A stretch of DNA of 64,000 bases from Chloroflexota bacterium (GTDB lineage: Bacteria > Chloroflexota > Dormibacteria > Aeolococcales > Aeolococcaceae). The stretch covers positions 310,001 to 374,000 of the forward strand of contig VBIQ01000004.1 in the NCBI GenBank assembly GCA_005880985.1. Direction: 5' to 3'. The position numbers and the translations under genes were made by a program. The notes beneath the pieces are model-generated. The model saw nothing but the letters and a program-made list of their open reading frames with translations. It had not been told where the DNA came from and made no database searches. Shown here piece after piece: positions 7,613-15,249 of this stretch; positions within the stretch are counted from its first letter, which is position 1, and each line of letters begins with the position of its first letter.

Positions 7613-8850
7613 GCGGACCCTGGATGCCGCGCGACGGTGAGGGGCTCGGAGCGCTCTCCGGACTTCGGGTTCTCGACCTGTCCGCGCGCATCGCCGGCCC
7701 CTGGTGCACCAAGCTGCTCGCCGACTACGGCGCCGACGTGATCAAGGTGGAACGTCCCGACGGCGGTGACCCGGCCCGCGCCTGGGGTCCGTTCCCCGCT
7801 GATGTTCCCGACGGCGAGCGGAGCGGGCTCTTCCTGCACTGCAACACCAACAAGCGCAGCCTGACGCTGAACTGGCGCACCCGCGAAGGGCAGGAGATGC
7901 TGCGCCGCCTCGCCGCCGATGCCGACCTGGTGGTCGAGGCGTCGCGGCCGGGAACACTCTCGCGATACGGCATCGGCTACCAGCAGCTCCGCCGCGACCA
8001 TCCCGAGCTGGTGCACCTGGCGATCAGCAACTTCGGTCAGGACGGCCCGTACCGCTCCGTCGACGCCAGCGAGATCACCCTCTACGCGATGGGCGGCGCG
8101 ATGCAGACCACCGGGCTGCCTGACCGCGAGCCGCTGAAGATGGCCCACACCGTGCTGCAGTTCCACGCCGGCGCGGTGGCCGCCTCCTTCGCGATGGCTG
8201 CGCTGCTGCACGCGGCGACGAGGGGGCGCGGCCAGCTGGTCGACGTGTCTCTGCTCGAGGTGGTGGCGTCATCACCCGACCGCGCGGCTCTCAACCTGGT
8301 GTGCGAGGCGTACAGCGGATCGGTCACCTTCAACCGCAGCGCCGCCCCGGGATGGTCGATCCTGCCCACCGGCGTCTACCCCTGCGCCGACGGTTACGTG
8401 CACTTCAACGCGCCCCTGGCGACGTGGTGGCCGCGCTTCGCCGCCATGATCGACCGGCCGGAGCTGGCCTCCGATCAGCGCTTTACCGCCAACCTCAACG
8501 ACCTCACCCTGAAGCCCGAGGTCGACGCCATGCTGCTGGAGTGGACGATGCCTCGCACCAAGGCGCAGGTGCAGGAACAGGCCCAGGCTTGCGCCTTCGC
8601 CGGCAGCGCGGTCAACACCATGGAGGACCTGTTCAACGACCCGCACTTCGCTTCCCGCGGGTTCTTCGTCGAGGTGGATCATCCCGAGGCCGGCCGGCTC
8701 CGCTACCCGGGCGCGCCCTTCCGCATGGGCGACACGCCGTGGCGGGTAGGGCGCGCGCCGCTGCTCGGCGAGCACACCGAGGAGGTCCTCGGCGCGCTCG
8801 GCTACGACGTGGCGGCGCTCGGCCGGCTCCGCGAGCAGGGGGTGGTGTGA
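7609..8850 (+). CDS. CaiB/BaiF family III CoA-transferase, subunit lacking the catalytic Asp
   Basis: 413 residues with the family N-terminus LSGLRVLDLSARIAGPWCTK and ADYGADVIKVERP. Counting back 25 residues from the Gln of GRGQLVDVSLLE lands on the Gln of VLQFHAG, where active family members have Asp. It is therefore probably not a self-sufficient transferase. It is coupled by ATGA to the Asp-containing paralogue just upstream, and its stop shares one base with the next start (TGATG). A structural or substrate-binding role beside its neighbour is my inference; an enzyme using another residue is the alternative. Confidence 0.88.
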   Translation: MSGPWMPRDGEGLGALSGLRVLDLSARIAGPWCTKLLADYGADVIKVERPDGGDPARAWGPFPADVPDGERSGLFLHCNTNKRSLTLNWRTREGQEMLRRLAADADLVVEASRPGTLSRYGIGYQQLRRDHPELVHLAISNFGQDGPYRSVDASEITLYAMGGAMQTTGLPDREPLKMAHTVLQFHAGAVAASFAMAALLHAATRGRGQLVDVSLLEVVASSPDRAALNLVCEAYSGSVTFNRSAAPGWSILPTGVYPCADGYVHFNAPLATWWPRFAAMIDRPELASDQRFTANLNDLTLKPEVDAMLLEWTMPRTKAQVQEQAQACAFAGSAVNTMEDLFNDPHFASRGFFVEVDHPEAGRLRYPGAPFRMGDTPWRVGRAPLLGEHTEEVLGALGYDVAALGRLREQGVV

Positions 8851-9665
8851 TGGCGAGGTTCGAGACGCTGCTGGTGGAGCGCGATGGACCGGTCGGCACC
8901 GTCACTCTCAACCGGCCCGATCGCCTCAACGCCATCGACGGTGCGATGGGTCGCGAGCTGCCCGCCGCCTGGAAGCAGCTCGACGACGACGCCCAGGTCG
9001 TCGTCATCGTCGTCACCGGGGCGGGCCGCGGCTTCTGCACCGGGCTGGACGTGCGCGAGCGGGCGAGGGCAACCCCGTCGCCGGAGCAGCGTGGCGATCT
9101 CCACAGCCAGGTGCGCCTGACCGCCATCCACTGCGCGGTCTGGAAACCGGTCATCACCGCCGTCAACGGCGTCTGTGCCGGCGGCGGGCTGCACTTCGTC
9201 GCCGACTCCGACATCACCATCTGCGGCGAGTCGGCGACCTTCCTCGACCCGCATGTCAGCGTCGGCCAGGTGAGCGCGCTGGAACCGATCGGGCTGGTGC
9301 GGCGAGTTCCCTTCGAGGTGGTGATGCGCATGGCCCTGATGGGCCGCGAGGAGAGGCTCGACGCCGATACCGCGCTGCGCTGCGGGCTGGTCTCCGAGGT
9401 GGTCGCCGACGACCGGTTGCAGCAGCGGGCACGCGAGCTGGCCGGCAGGATCGCGCACAGCTCGCCCGCGGCGCTGAGGGCCACCAAGCGGGCTCTCTGG
9501 GAGAGCCTCGACCACGGTCTCGGTGAGGCGCTCGAGAACGGCTGGCAGATCCTTCAGGACCACTACCGGCACCCGGACTTCGAGGAAGGGCCGCGTGCCT
9601 TTGCCGAGGGACGCCCACCACGGTGGGCGTCCCCGTCGGCGACGCGGAGCGCGGCGGCTCCATGA
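8850..9665 (+). CDS. Crotonase-family protein without the two hydratase Glu residues
   Basis: 271 residues. The crotonase fold is marked by VGTVTLNRPDRLNAID, an oxyanion-hole segment GAGRGFCTGLDV, and AVNGVCAGGGLHFVADSD. Classical enoyl-CoA hydratases have Glu at two places; here they read His in GGGLHF and His in LDPHVSVG. Hydration by the standard mechanism is therefore doubtful, and isomerase, hydrolase or C-C lyase activity is possible. A close paralogue at 21776-22630 shares the DPHVS motif and also lacks both Glu. The start ATG overlaps the upstream stop by one base. Confidence 0.87.
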   Translation: MARFETLLVERDGPVGTVTLNRPDRLNAIDGAMGRELPAAWKQLDDDAQVVVIVVTGAGRGFCTGLDVRERARATPSPEQRGDLHSQVRLTAIHCAVWKPVITAVNGVCAGGGLHFVADSDITICGESATFLDPHVSVGQVSALEPIGLVRRVPFEVVMRMALMGREERLDADTALRCGLVSEVVADDRLQQRARELAGRIAHSSPAALRATKRALWESLDHGLGEALENGWQILQDHYRHPDFEEGPRAFAEGRPPRWASPSATRSAAAP

Positions 9666-9705
9666 GCAGCAGGAAACCAGCCAGCCAGTTGGAGGCGACA
9701 CAGCG

Positions 9706-10860
9706 GTGACACATCCTCTGCGCGACAAGGTGGCGGTGGTCGGGATCGGCGAGACCCGCTACAGCAAGAACTCCGGGGTGAGCGACCTCACCCTGCAGCT
9801 GCAGGGCTTCAAGCTCGCCTGCGACGACGCCGGGCTCGATCCCAAGAAGATCGATGGCATCGTCGCCATGACTCTCGGAGCCTGCTCCGAGGACTACATG
9901 ACCAACTTCGGCATCCCCGACGTGCGGTTCGCGGCGCGGCCGGAGATGGGCGGCGCCTCGCCGGTGGCCAGCCTGCAGCTCGCCGCCGCGGTGCTCGATG
10001 CCGGCATCTGCAACTACGTCCTCACCATCGTCGGCCGCAACCAGCGGTCGGGCCAGCGGCTCGGCGGCGGGATGGGCGTCGCTCCCCCGCAGTTCAAGGT
10101 GGTGGCCGAGCACGAGATGCCGATGGGAGTCTTCATCCCGGCGCAGTGGTACGCGCCGATGGCGCGCCGCCACATGCACGAGTATGGGACGACCTTCGAG
10201 CAGTTCGCCGCGGTGTCGGTGACCCAGCGCTACCACGCCAGCCTCAACGACAACGCGATGATGCGCGACCTCATCACCGTCGAGGACCACCACCACTCCC
10301 GCTGGGTGGTCGATCCCTTCCGGCTGCTCGACTGCTGCCTGGAGACCGACGGGGTGGCGGCGGTGATCCTGGCGCGCGCCGACCGGGCCAAGGACATGCG
10401 CCACCCGCCGGTCTACGTCTCGGGGGTCGCCGAGGGCCATCCCGAATCGCCGATGTCGATCACCCAGCGCAAGGAAATGACAGTCTTCGGCGTGACCAAG
10501 GCGGCGCCGCGCGCCTTCGCCATGGCGGGCGTGGGACCGAAGGACATCGATGTCGCCGGCCTCTATGACTGCTTCACCTTCACGGTGATCAACCAGCTCG
10601 AGGACATCGGCTTCTGCGGGAAGGGGGAGGGGGGTCCGATGGTGGAGTCGGGAGCCACCCGCCTGGGCGGCAGCCTGCCGGTCAACACCCACGGTGGACT
10701 GCTCTCCCAGGGCCACGTGCAGGGGATGAACCACATCTGCGAAGCCACCCGCCAGCTGCGCGGCACCGCCGGTGCCTCGCAGGTGAAGGACGCGGAGGTG
10801 GCGCTGCTGTCGGGATACGGCGATTACGGCGACGGCTCGGTCGCCATCCTGCGGAGGTAG
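9706..10860 (+). CDS. SCP2/Ltp2-type thiolase-like protein lacking the active-site Cys
   Basis: 384 residues of thiolase fold, starting VAVVGIGETRYSKNS. The loop that holds the nucleophilic Cys in thiolases reads MGGASPVASLQLAAAVLDAG, with no Cys, and the C-terminal CxGxG motif reads SGYGDYGDGS. The motif GGLLSQGHVQGMNHICEATR and the GLYDCFTF segment match lipid-transfer/Ltp2-type proteins. Mycobacterial Ltp2 is a retro-aldolase that needs a DUF35 partner; a DUF35 gene follows after 3 bases. BbsB/BbsA of benzylsuccinate degradation is a second thiolase/DUF35 pair. GTG start with GGAGG 10 nt upstream. Acyl-CoA retro-aldol cleavage is the favoured but unproven role. Confidence 0.85.
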   Translation: MTHPLRDKVAVVGIGETRYSKNSGVSDLTLQLQGFKLACDDAGLDPKKIDGIVAMTLGACSEDYMTNFGIPDVRFAARPEMGGASPVASLQLAAAVLDAGICNYVLTIVGRNQRSGQRLGGGMGVAPPQFKVVAEHEMPMGVFIPAQWYAPMARRHMHEYGTTFEQFAAVSVTQRYHASLNDNAMMRDLITVEDHHHSRWVVDPFRLLDCCLETDGVAAVILARADRAKDMRHPPVYVSGVAEGHPESPMSITQRKEMTVFGVTKAAPRAFAMAGVGPKDIDVAGLYDCFTFTVINQLEDIGFCGKGEGGPMVESGATRLGGSLPVNTHGGLLSQGHVQGMNHICEATRQLRGTAGASQVKDAEVALLSGYGDYGDGSVAILRR

Positions 10861-10863
10861 GCG

Positions 10864-11298
10864 ATGACCACGGTGACCACCGGACAGGCACAGCAGTACG
10901 CAAAGCCGCTGCCGCGGGCCACGCCGGACAGCGAGCCCTACTGGCAGCATCTCAAGGAGCACCGCCTCCACATCCAGCGCTGCACCGGATGCGGCAAGTT
11001 CCGGATGTATCCGCGGCCGATGTGCGACCAGTGCTACTCGTTCGAGCATGAATGGGTGCCCGCGTCGGGCAAGGGCACGATCTACTCGTGGGGTGTCGTG
11101 CATCAGCCGGTGCACCCTGCCTGGCGTGAGGAGTTTCCCTTCGCCATCGTCGAAGTAGAGCTCGAGGAGGGAGTACGGCTGCGCGCCACCATGGTCGACG
11201 TCCCTTCCGAGCAGCTGTCGATCGGCATGCCGGTGGAGATCGTCTACGACGATGTCACCGACGAGGTGACGCTGCCTCGGTTTCGCCGGGCGCTGTAA
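10864..11298 (+). CDS. DUF35 zinc-ribbon/OB-fold acyl-CoA partner protein
   Basis: 144 residues. N-terminal helix region, then a rubredoxin-like zinc ribbon with CTGCGKF and MCDQCYS (C-x2-C ... C-x2-C), then an OB-fold starting GKGTIYSWGVVH. Such proteins bind the thiolase-like partner and contribute to the acyl-CoA site (ChsH2 C-terminal domain with Ltp2; BbsA with BbsB). Here it is a free-standing chain only 3 nt after the thiolase stop, with a GGAGG site before the ATG. It probably forms a complex with the 9706-10860 product. Confidence 0.88.
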   Translation: MTTVTTGQAQQYAKPLPRATPDSEPYWQHLKEHRLHIQRCTGCGKFRMYPRPMCDQCYSFEHEWVPASGKGTIYSWGVVHQPVHPAWREEFPFAIVEVELEEGVRLRATMVDVPSEQLSIGMPVEIVYDDVTDEVTLPRFRRAL

Positions 11299-11313
11299 GA
11301 GTCGAGCTGGAGC

Positions 11314-12165
11314 ATGCCCGCAGAGCCACGGGGAGAGTGGGCACCGCCGTCGGACGTCGACGCGGTGCACGCCGCGACGGGTACCGGCACCGACCTGGTG
11401 CTGACTCGCGAGGGCGCGGTCGCCCTGCTCACTCTCAACCGGCCCGAGCGGCGCAACGCGCTGACCGCCGAGATGTCGTGGGGAATGGGCCGCGTGCTCC
11501 GCGTCCTCAGCGAGGATGCGACGGTTCGTGCCTGCGTCATCACCGGAGCGCCGCCGGCATTCTGCGCCGGAGGCGACATCGGGACCCTGCCGATGGGCGA
11601 TGAGGGCCAGCCGGCGTCCTACCGTCCGGCCCGCGCCGAGCGCTATCCGGCCGTGGCCATCCGCGACTGCCCGTTCCCGGTGCTCGCCGCCGTCAACGGC
11701 CCCGCCGCCGGCGCCGGTTTCGCCCTGGCGCTCGCCTGCGACCTCGCCGTCGCCGATCCCACGGCGCGCTTCGGCGCTCTCCAGGTCCGGCGGGGCCTCG
11801 TCGCCGACTGGGCGCTGACCTGGCTGCTGGTGCGGGCGGTGGGACGGAGCCGCGCGCTCGAGCTGCTGTGGGGCGGCGACTGGGTGGAGGCCGCCGAGGC
11901 TGCGAGCGCCGGACTGGTCAACCGGGTCACCGCTGCCGGCGCCGTGCTGGAGGAGACGATGCGGTGGGCCTCGGAGCTGGCCGAGGGACCGTCGTCGTCG
12001 ATGACGCTGATGAAGCGTGCCGCCCACCGCGCCGTGGAGATGAGCCTGGAGCAGGCCTTGGAGACCGACAGCCTGATGCAGGCCCGAGCCTTCGCCACCG
12101 CCGACGCCGCCGAAGGGGCTCGCGCCTTTCGCGAGAAACGGACGCCGCGCTTTCGCGGCCACTGA
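11314..12165 (+). CDS. Enoyl-CoA hydratase/isomerase (crotonase) family, PaaG-like
   Basis: 283 residues. Crotonase marks: VALLTLNRPERRNALTAEM, a GAPPAFCAGGDIG oxyanion-hole loop, and AVNGPAAGAGFALALACDLA followed by RRGLVADWALTWLL. The GAGFALALACD / GLVxD pattern resembles PaaG-type isomerases rather than hydratases, with no Glu in the first catalytic position. It has a 30-residue N-terminal extension before the fold. It is 15 nt downstream of DUF35 and 18 nt upstream of the MaoC pair, so it is co-transcribed. Hydratase versus double-bond isomerase cannot be decided here. Confidence 0.85.
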   Translation: MPAEPRGEWAPPSDVDAVHAATGTGTDLVLTREGAVALLTLNRPERRNALTAEMSWGMGRVLRVLSEDATVRACVITGAPPAFCAGGDIGTLPMGDEGQPASYRPARAERYPAVAIRDCPFPVLAAVNGPAAGAGFALALACDLAVADPTARFGALQVRRGLVADWALTWLLVRAVGRSRALELLWGGDWVEAAEAASAGLVNRVTAAGAVLEETMRWASELAEGPSSSMTLMKRAAHRAVEMSLEQALETDSLMQARAFATADAAEGARAFREKRTPRFRGH

Positions 12166-12183
12166 CCACACGGAGGGACAAGG

Positions 12184-12654
12184 ATGACCGTCGAGCAGCA
12201 CCAGAGCACCATCACCGAGGAGCACCGAGCGTTCATCGGCAAGGAGACACCACCGGGCACCCACGTCATCGAGGCCGGAGCGGTGCGCAGGTTCTGCGAC
12301 GCCGTCGGTCTCACTGATCCCATCTACACCGATCTGGCCGCGGCCAAGGCGGCCGGGCTGCCCGAGCGGCCGGTTCCGCCGACCTTCTGGTGCGGCATCA
12401 TGGCTCCGGGCGGTGAGCTGAAGCGGCCCAACTTCGACCACTTCGGCAGCCGCAACATGAACGGCGGCACCGAGTACGAGTACCTCAAGCCGGCCTACGT
12501 CGGACAGACGCTCACCTGCACCATGCAGGTCGCCGACATCTACGAGAAGCAGGGCCGCAGCGGGCTGATGATCTTCACCATCCTGGAGAACATCTGGCGG
12601 GACGAGAGCGGCGATGTCGTCACCCGGGGCCGGCTCGCCGGCATCCGGCTGTAG
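12184..12654 (+). CDS. MaoC-like hotdog hydratase subunit (non-catalytic type)
   Basis: 156 residues with the N-terminal MaoC dehydratase fold: EAGAVRRFCDAVGLTDPIYT, VPPTFWCGIM, and EYEYLKPAYVGQTLTC. The Asp-x4-His hydratase-2 dyad is absent (GLTDPIYTD has no His). Partners of this type pair with a catalytic MaoC subunit, as HadA/HadB in mycolate synthesis and ChsH2/ChsH1 in steroid side-chain degradation. A catalytic partner follows after 11 nt. Ribosome-binding site GGAGGGA before the ATG. The role inferred is binding the acyl or CoA part of the substrate. Confidence 0.87.
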   Translation: MTVEQHQSTITEEHRAFIGKETPPGTHVIEAGAVRRFCDAVGLTDPIYTDLAAAKAAGLPERPVPPTFWCGIMAPGGELKRPNFDHFGSRNMNGGTEYEYLKPAYVGQTLTCTMQVADIYEKQGRSGLMIFTILENIWRDESGDVVTRGRLAGIRL

Positions 12655-12665
12655 GAGGCGAGACA

Positions 12666-13100
12666 GTGGCAGCACGTTTCTCCGACGTCGAGGTCGGACA
12701 GTCGATCCCCGAGCTGCAGAAGGAGGCGACGACGCAGACGCTGGTGAAGTTCGCCGGCGCCACCGGCGACTTTTATCAGATCCACTACGACCGCGAGTTC
12801 GCTCAGGCCGCCGGGCTCCCCGACGTCATCCTCCACGGCTTTCTCAAGAAGGCGTTCCTCGCCGAGGCGGTCAGCAATTGGGCGGGCGGCCCGCAGCGGC
12901 TGCGCAAGCTGGTGGCGCAGTATCGCGGCGTCGACCTGCCCAGCCGCCCGGGGACGCAGCAGCTCTTCACCGTGCGCGGCACGGTCACCAAGAAGTGGGA
13001 GCAGGACGGCGAGAGACTGGTCGAGCTGCAGCTCGAAGGCGTCGACACCGAGGGCAAGGTGACCACTCCCGGATCCGCGGTGGTCGCGCTCGCCAGTTGA
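12666..13100 (+). CDS. MaoC-like (R)-specific enoyl-CoA hydratase, catalytic subunit
   Basis: 144 residues, one hotdog fold. The hydratase-2 motif is complete: GATGDFYQIHYD has the catalytic Asp and His, followed by VILHGFLKKAF. GTG start with a GGAGG site, 11 nt after the partner gene. Together the pair should form a heterodimeric trans-2-enoyl-CoA hydratase for a bulky acyl chain, since split MaoC pairs are known for large substrates such as steroid and meromycolyl thioesters. This is the last gene of the TetR-headed operon; a gene on the opposite strand ends 11 bases away. Confidence 0.88.
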   Translation: MAARFSDVEVGQSIPELQKEATTQTLVKFAGATGDFYQIHYDREFAQAAGLPDVILHGFLKKAFLAEAVSNWAGGPQRLRKLVAQYRGVDLPSRPGTQQLFTVRGTVTKKWEQDGERLVELQLEGVDTEGKVTTPGSAVVALAS

Positions 13101-13111
13101 CGCCGCGTCGT

Positions 13112-13714
13112 TCAGTCTTCAGCGCCGGCCAGGAACGCGCGGGTGTGGGTCACGAAGGCGCTGGCGAGCATGTCCCTCGACCAGTCCGTGGCCCGCACCG
13201 CCGCTCGCACCGCCGGAGTCACCACCCGCGGGTGGGCGACGCGATAGATGGTCACGTACTCGGCGACCGGCGACTCGCAGCGGTAGCGCCGCGCCCCCAG
13301 CCAGCCGTCGTGCTGCAGCAGGATGGGGATGTGCTCGGAGTCGTACCAGCGGTTGTACTCATCCTCCCGAGGGCGGTCGACCGCCATCATCACCAGGAAG
13401 GTCACCCCGGGCCCGTCGTTCTCGCCGTGCTCCGCCCCCGGGAGGGCGGCCGCAAACAGCCCGCGCTTCTGCGGGGCCGGCGCCTCGTCCAGCGGCGGCG
13501 CCCGATGCAGGACGGGGCGCGCGGCGCCGATGTCGGTCAGCTCGGCGACGACCACCGTCCGCGGACCGTCGACCTCGGCCAGCCGGCGCAGCCGTACCAG
13601 GCCGGGAAGGTCGCGCAGTGCGGCGATGCGCCCCCGGTAGAAGTCGTCCAGTTGCTGCGGGTCACCGCCGGTGATCAGCTCCAACCAGATGCCGGACACC
13701 GTGGTCTGGCTCAT
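13112..13714 (-). CDS. Dimeric alpha/beta-barrel (EthD/DUF4286-like) protein with two internal repeats
   Basis: 200 residues built of two similar ferredoxin-like halves. The first starts WLELITGGDPQQLDDFYRGR; the second starts FLVMMAVDRPREDEYNRWYD and runs on to SEHIPILLQHDGWLGARRY. The NRWYDxEHIP motif is typical of the stress-responsive/EthD-like dimeric barrel group, found in catabolic clusters with mostly unknown roles. It is the only minus-strand gene among these rightward genes. Its ATG lies 11 nt from the start of the divergent CoA-transferase at 13726. No function is assigned. Confidence 0.72.
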   Translation of the reverse strand: MSQTTVSGIWLELITGGDPQQLDDFYRGRIAALRDLPGLVRLRRLAEVDGPRTVVVAELTDIGAARPVLHRAPPLDEAPAPQKRGLFAAALPGAEHGENDGPGVTFLVMMAVDRPREDEYNRWYDSEHIPILLQHDGWLGARRYRCESPVAEYVTIYRVAHPRVVTPAVRAAVRATDWSRDMLASAFVTHTRAFLAGAED

Positions 13715-13725
13715 GCTGTGGGGCG

Positions 13726-14958
13726 ATGATGACCGACGGCAGCGCGCTCGAGGGGCTCAGGGTGGCCGACTTCTCCTGGGCGATCGCCGGCCCGGTCGCG
13801 AGCAAGTACCTCGCGCTGCACGGTGCCACCGTGATCAAGATCGAGACCCACAAGCGGCTCGACGGCCCCCGCATGGCCCCGCCCTTCGCCGGCCGTCCCC
13901 ATCGCGACCGCAGCGGCTACTTCGCCAACCACAACGCCGGCAAGCGCAGCGTCACCCTCGACCTCTCCCATCCCGAGGGGCGAGTGCTGGCGCATCGCCT
14001 GGTCGAATGGGCCGATGTCACCGCCGAGAACTTCGCGCCCGGAGTGGCCGCCCGTCTCGGCTGTGACTACCCGACGCTGAAATCGGTGAACCCGCGCATC
14101 GTCCACGTCTCGGCGTCGATGCAGGGTCAGCAAGGACCGCACGCGACCCATCCCGGATTCGGCCTCACCCTCCAGGCGCTGGCAGGCCTCAGCCACTTCA
14201 CCGGCTGGCCGGACCGCGCTCCGCTGGGCATCGGCGAACCCTACACCGACCTCATCGCACCGTGGTTCCAGGTGGCCGCGGTGCTCGCCGCTCTCGAGCG
14301 ACGCGATCGCACCGGTGAGGGCTGCTTCATCGACCTCTCCCAGCTCGAGACCACCCTCCACTTCTTTGCCCCCGCCCTGCTCGACCACGCTGTCAACGGC
14401 GTCCAGGAGGCGCGACGCGGCAACGCTGACGACGTCATGGCTCCGCACGGCGTCTTCCCCTGCGCTCCCGACGGGCTGGAGCCGGAGGCCCAGCCGTACA
14501 TCGCCATCGTCTGCGAAGACGATGGGCAGTGGCAGGCGCTGCGCCGGCTGATGGATGACCCGGAGTGGGCCCGCCATCCCGACTACGAGACCGTGGCCGG
14601 ACGCCTGCGGCACAGCGCGGTGATCGAGTCCAAGCTGTCGCAGTGGACCGCCGACCAGGACGTCGCTGCGCTCGCCGAGAGGCTACAGGCGGCGGGAGTC
14701 GCCGCCGGCGTCGTCGCCACCGGACGCGACCTCTTCGCCGATCCGCAGCTGGCCCACCGCGGTCATTTCGTGCGCCTCAAGCACGCGGCGATGGGTGAGC
14801 ACGCCTACGACGCGCCGGGGTTCCATCTCTCCGAGACCCCCGCGCAGATGCGGCCCGCCCCCAGCATCGGCGAAGCGAACGAGGAGGTTCTCGGTGGCAT
14901 CCTCGGGCTGTCGGCCGAGGAACAGGCACGTTTGCGGGAGATCGGCGCGGTCGGCTGA
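13726..14958 (+). CDS. CaiB/BaiF family III CoA-transferase (Asp present)
   Basis: 410 residues. LEGLRVADFSWAIAGPVASK and ATVIKIETHKR mark the N-terminal domain. YTDLIAPWFQVAAVLAAL carries Asp at the catalytic position, and the GRGQ motif is GEGC here. CoA transfer between an acyl-CoA and a free acid is expected. Unlike the other early transferases it is not coupled to a second one, so it may be a homodimer. An alternative ATG one codon downstream (13729) is equally possible. It is divergent from the dimeric-barrel gene with almost no intergenic space. Confidence 0.88.
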   Translation: MMTDGSALEGLRVADFSWAIAGPVASKYLALHGATVIKIETHKRLDGPRMAPPFAGRPHRDRSGYFANHNAGKRSVTLDLSHPEGRVLAHRLVEWADVTAENFAPGVAARLGCDYPTLKSVNPRIVHVSASMQGQQGPHATHPGFGLTLQALAGLSHFTGWPDRAPLGIGEPYTDLIAPWFQVAAVLAALERRDRTGEGCFIDLSQLETTLHFFAPALLDHAVNGVQEARRGNADDVMAPHGVFPCAPDGLEPEAQPYIAIVCEDDGQWQALRRLMDDPEWARHPDYETVAGRLRHSAVIESKLSQWTADQDVAALAERLQAAGVAAGVVATGRDLFADPQLAHRGHFVRLKHAAMGEHAYDAPGFHLSETPAQMRPAPSIGEANEEVLGGILGLSAEEQARLREIGAVG

Positions 14959-15031
14959 CAGATGCGTCACGACGGCGCCAAGAAGACATGACGGACGGCG
15001 GACCACCGGCGCGGACCACGCTGCCCGGCCG

Positions 15032-15037
15032 TACGAT
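15032..15037 (+). promoter_or_regulatory. Candidate leaderless -10 box (TACGAT)
   Basis: TACGAT followed by 7 nt and the ATG at 15045. The TANNNT-N6-8-start spacing is that of actinobacterial leaderless promoters, where transcription begins at the start codon. Confidence 0.35.
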
Positions 15038-15044
15038 GCGACCG

Positions 15045-15245
15045 ATGGACCGGTACGTCCGTGATCACGAGAGCGGCCTGTTTCAGTGGCACGTCCTGGA
15101 GACGCCGGGCAACCGGCGCAGTCCTGCACTATGTGGCACCATGGCCGGCGGGGCGCAGTGGCTGGAGCACATGGGAGTCGGGGGCGGCGTCAGGTTGCCC
15201 CGCAGTGCCGTCTGTCCGGAGTGCTGGGGGCGCGACCGCCCTTGA
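15045..15245 (+). CDS. Small hypothetical protein with a CG...CPxC cysteine pattern
   Basis: 66 residues, starting MDRYVRDHESGLFQWHVLE. Cysteines occur in ALCGTM and in VCPECWGRDRP, which could form a small zinc-binding site. I do not recognise the family. The ATG is preceded by a TACGAT box at leaderless spacing; an in-frame ATG at 14988 would give 85 residues. The gene ends 4 bases before the end of the convergent aldehyde dehydrogenase. Coding support is moderate, resting on the Trp/Cys pattern and a plausible start. Confidence 0.35.
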   Translation: MDRYVRDHESGLFQWHVLETPGNRRSPALCGTMAGGAQWLEHMGVGGGVRLPRSAVCPECWGRDRP

Positions 15246-15249
15246 TCGT

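Noticed and set aside
9256-12675. A 1139-codon open frame on the minus strand
   Set aside because: It lies opposite seven well-supported plus-strand genes in whole or part and has a low-complexity Gly/His/Arg composition with no domain. High GC keeps the antisense frame open.
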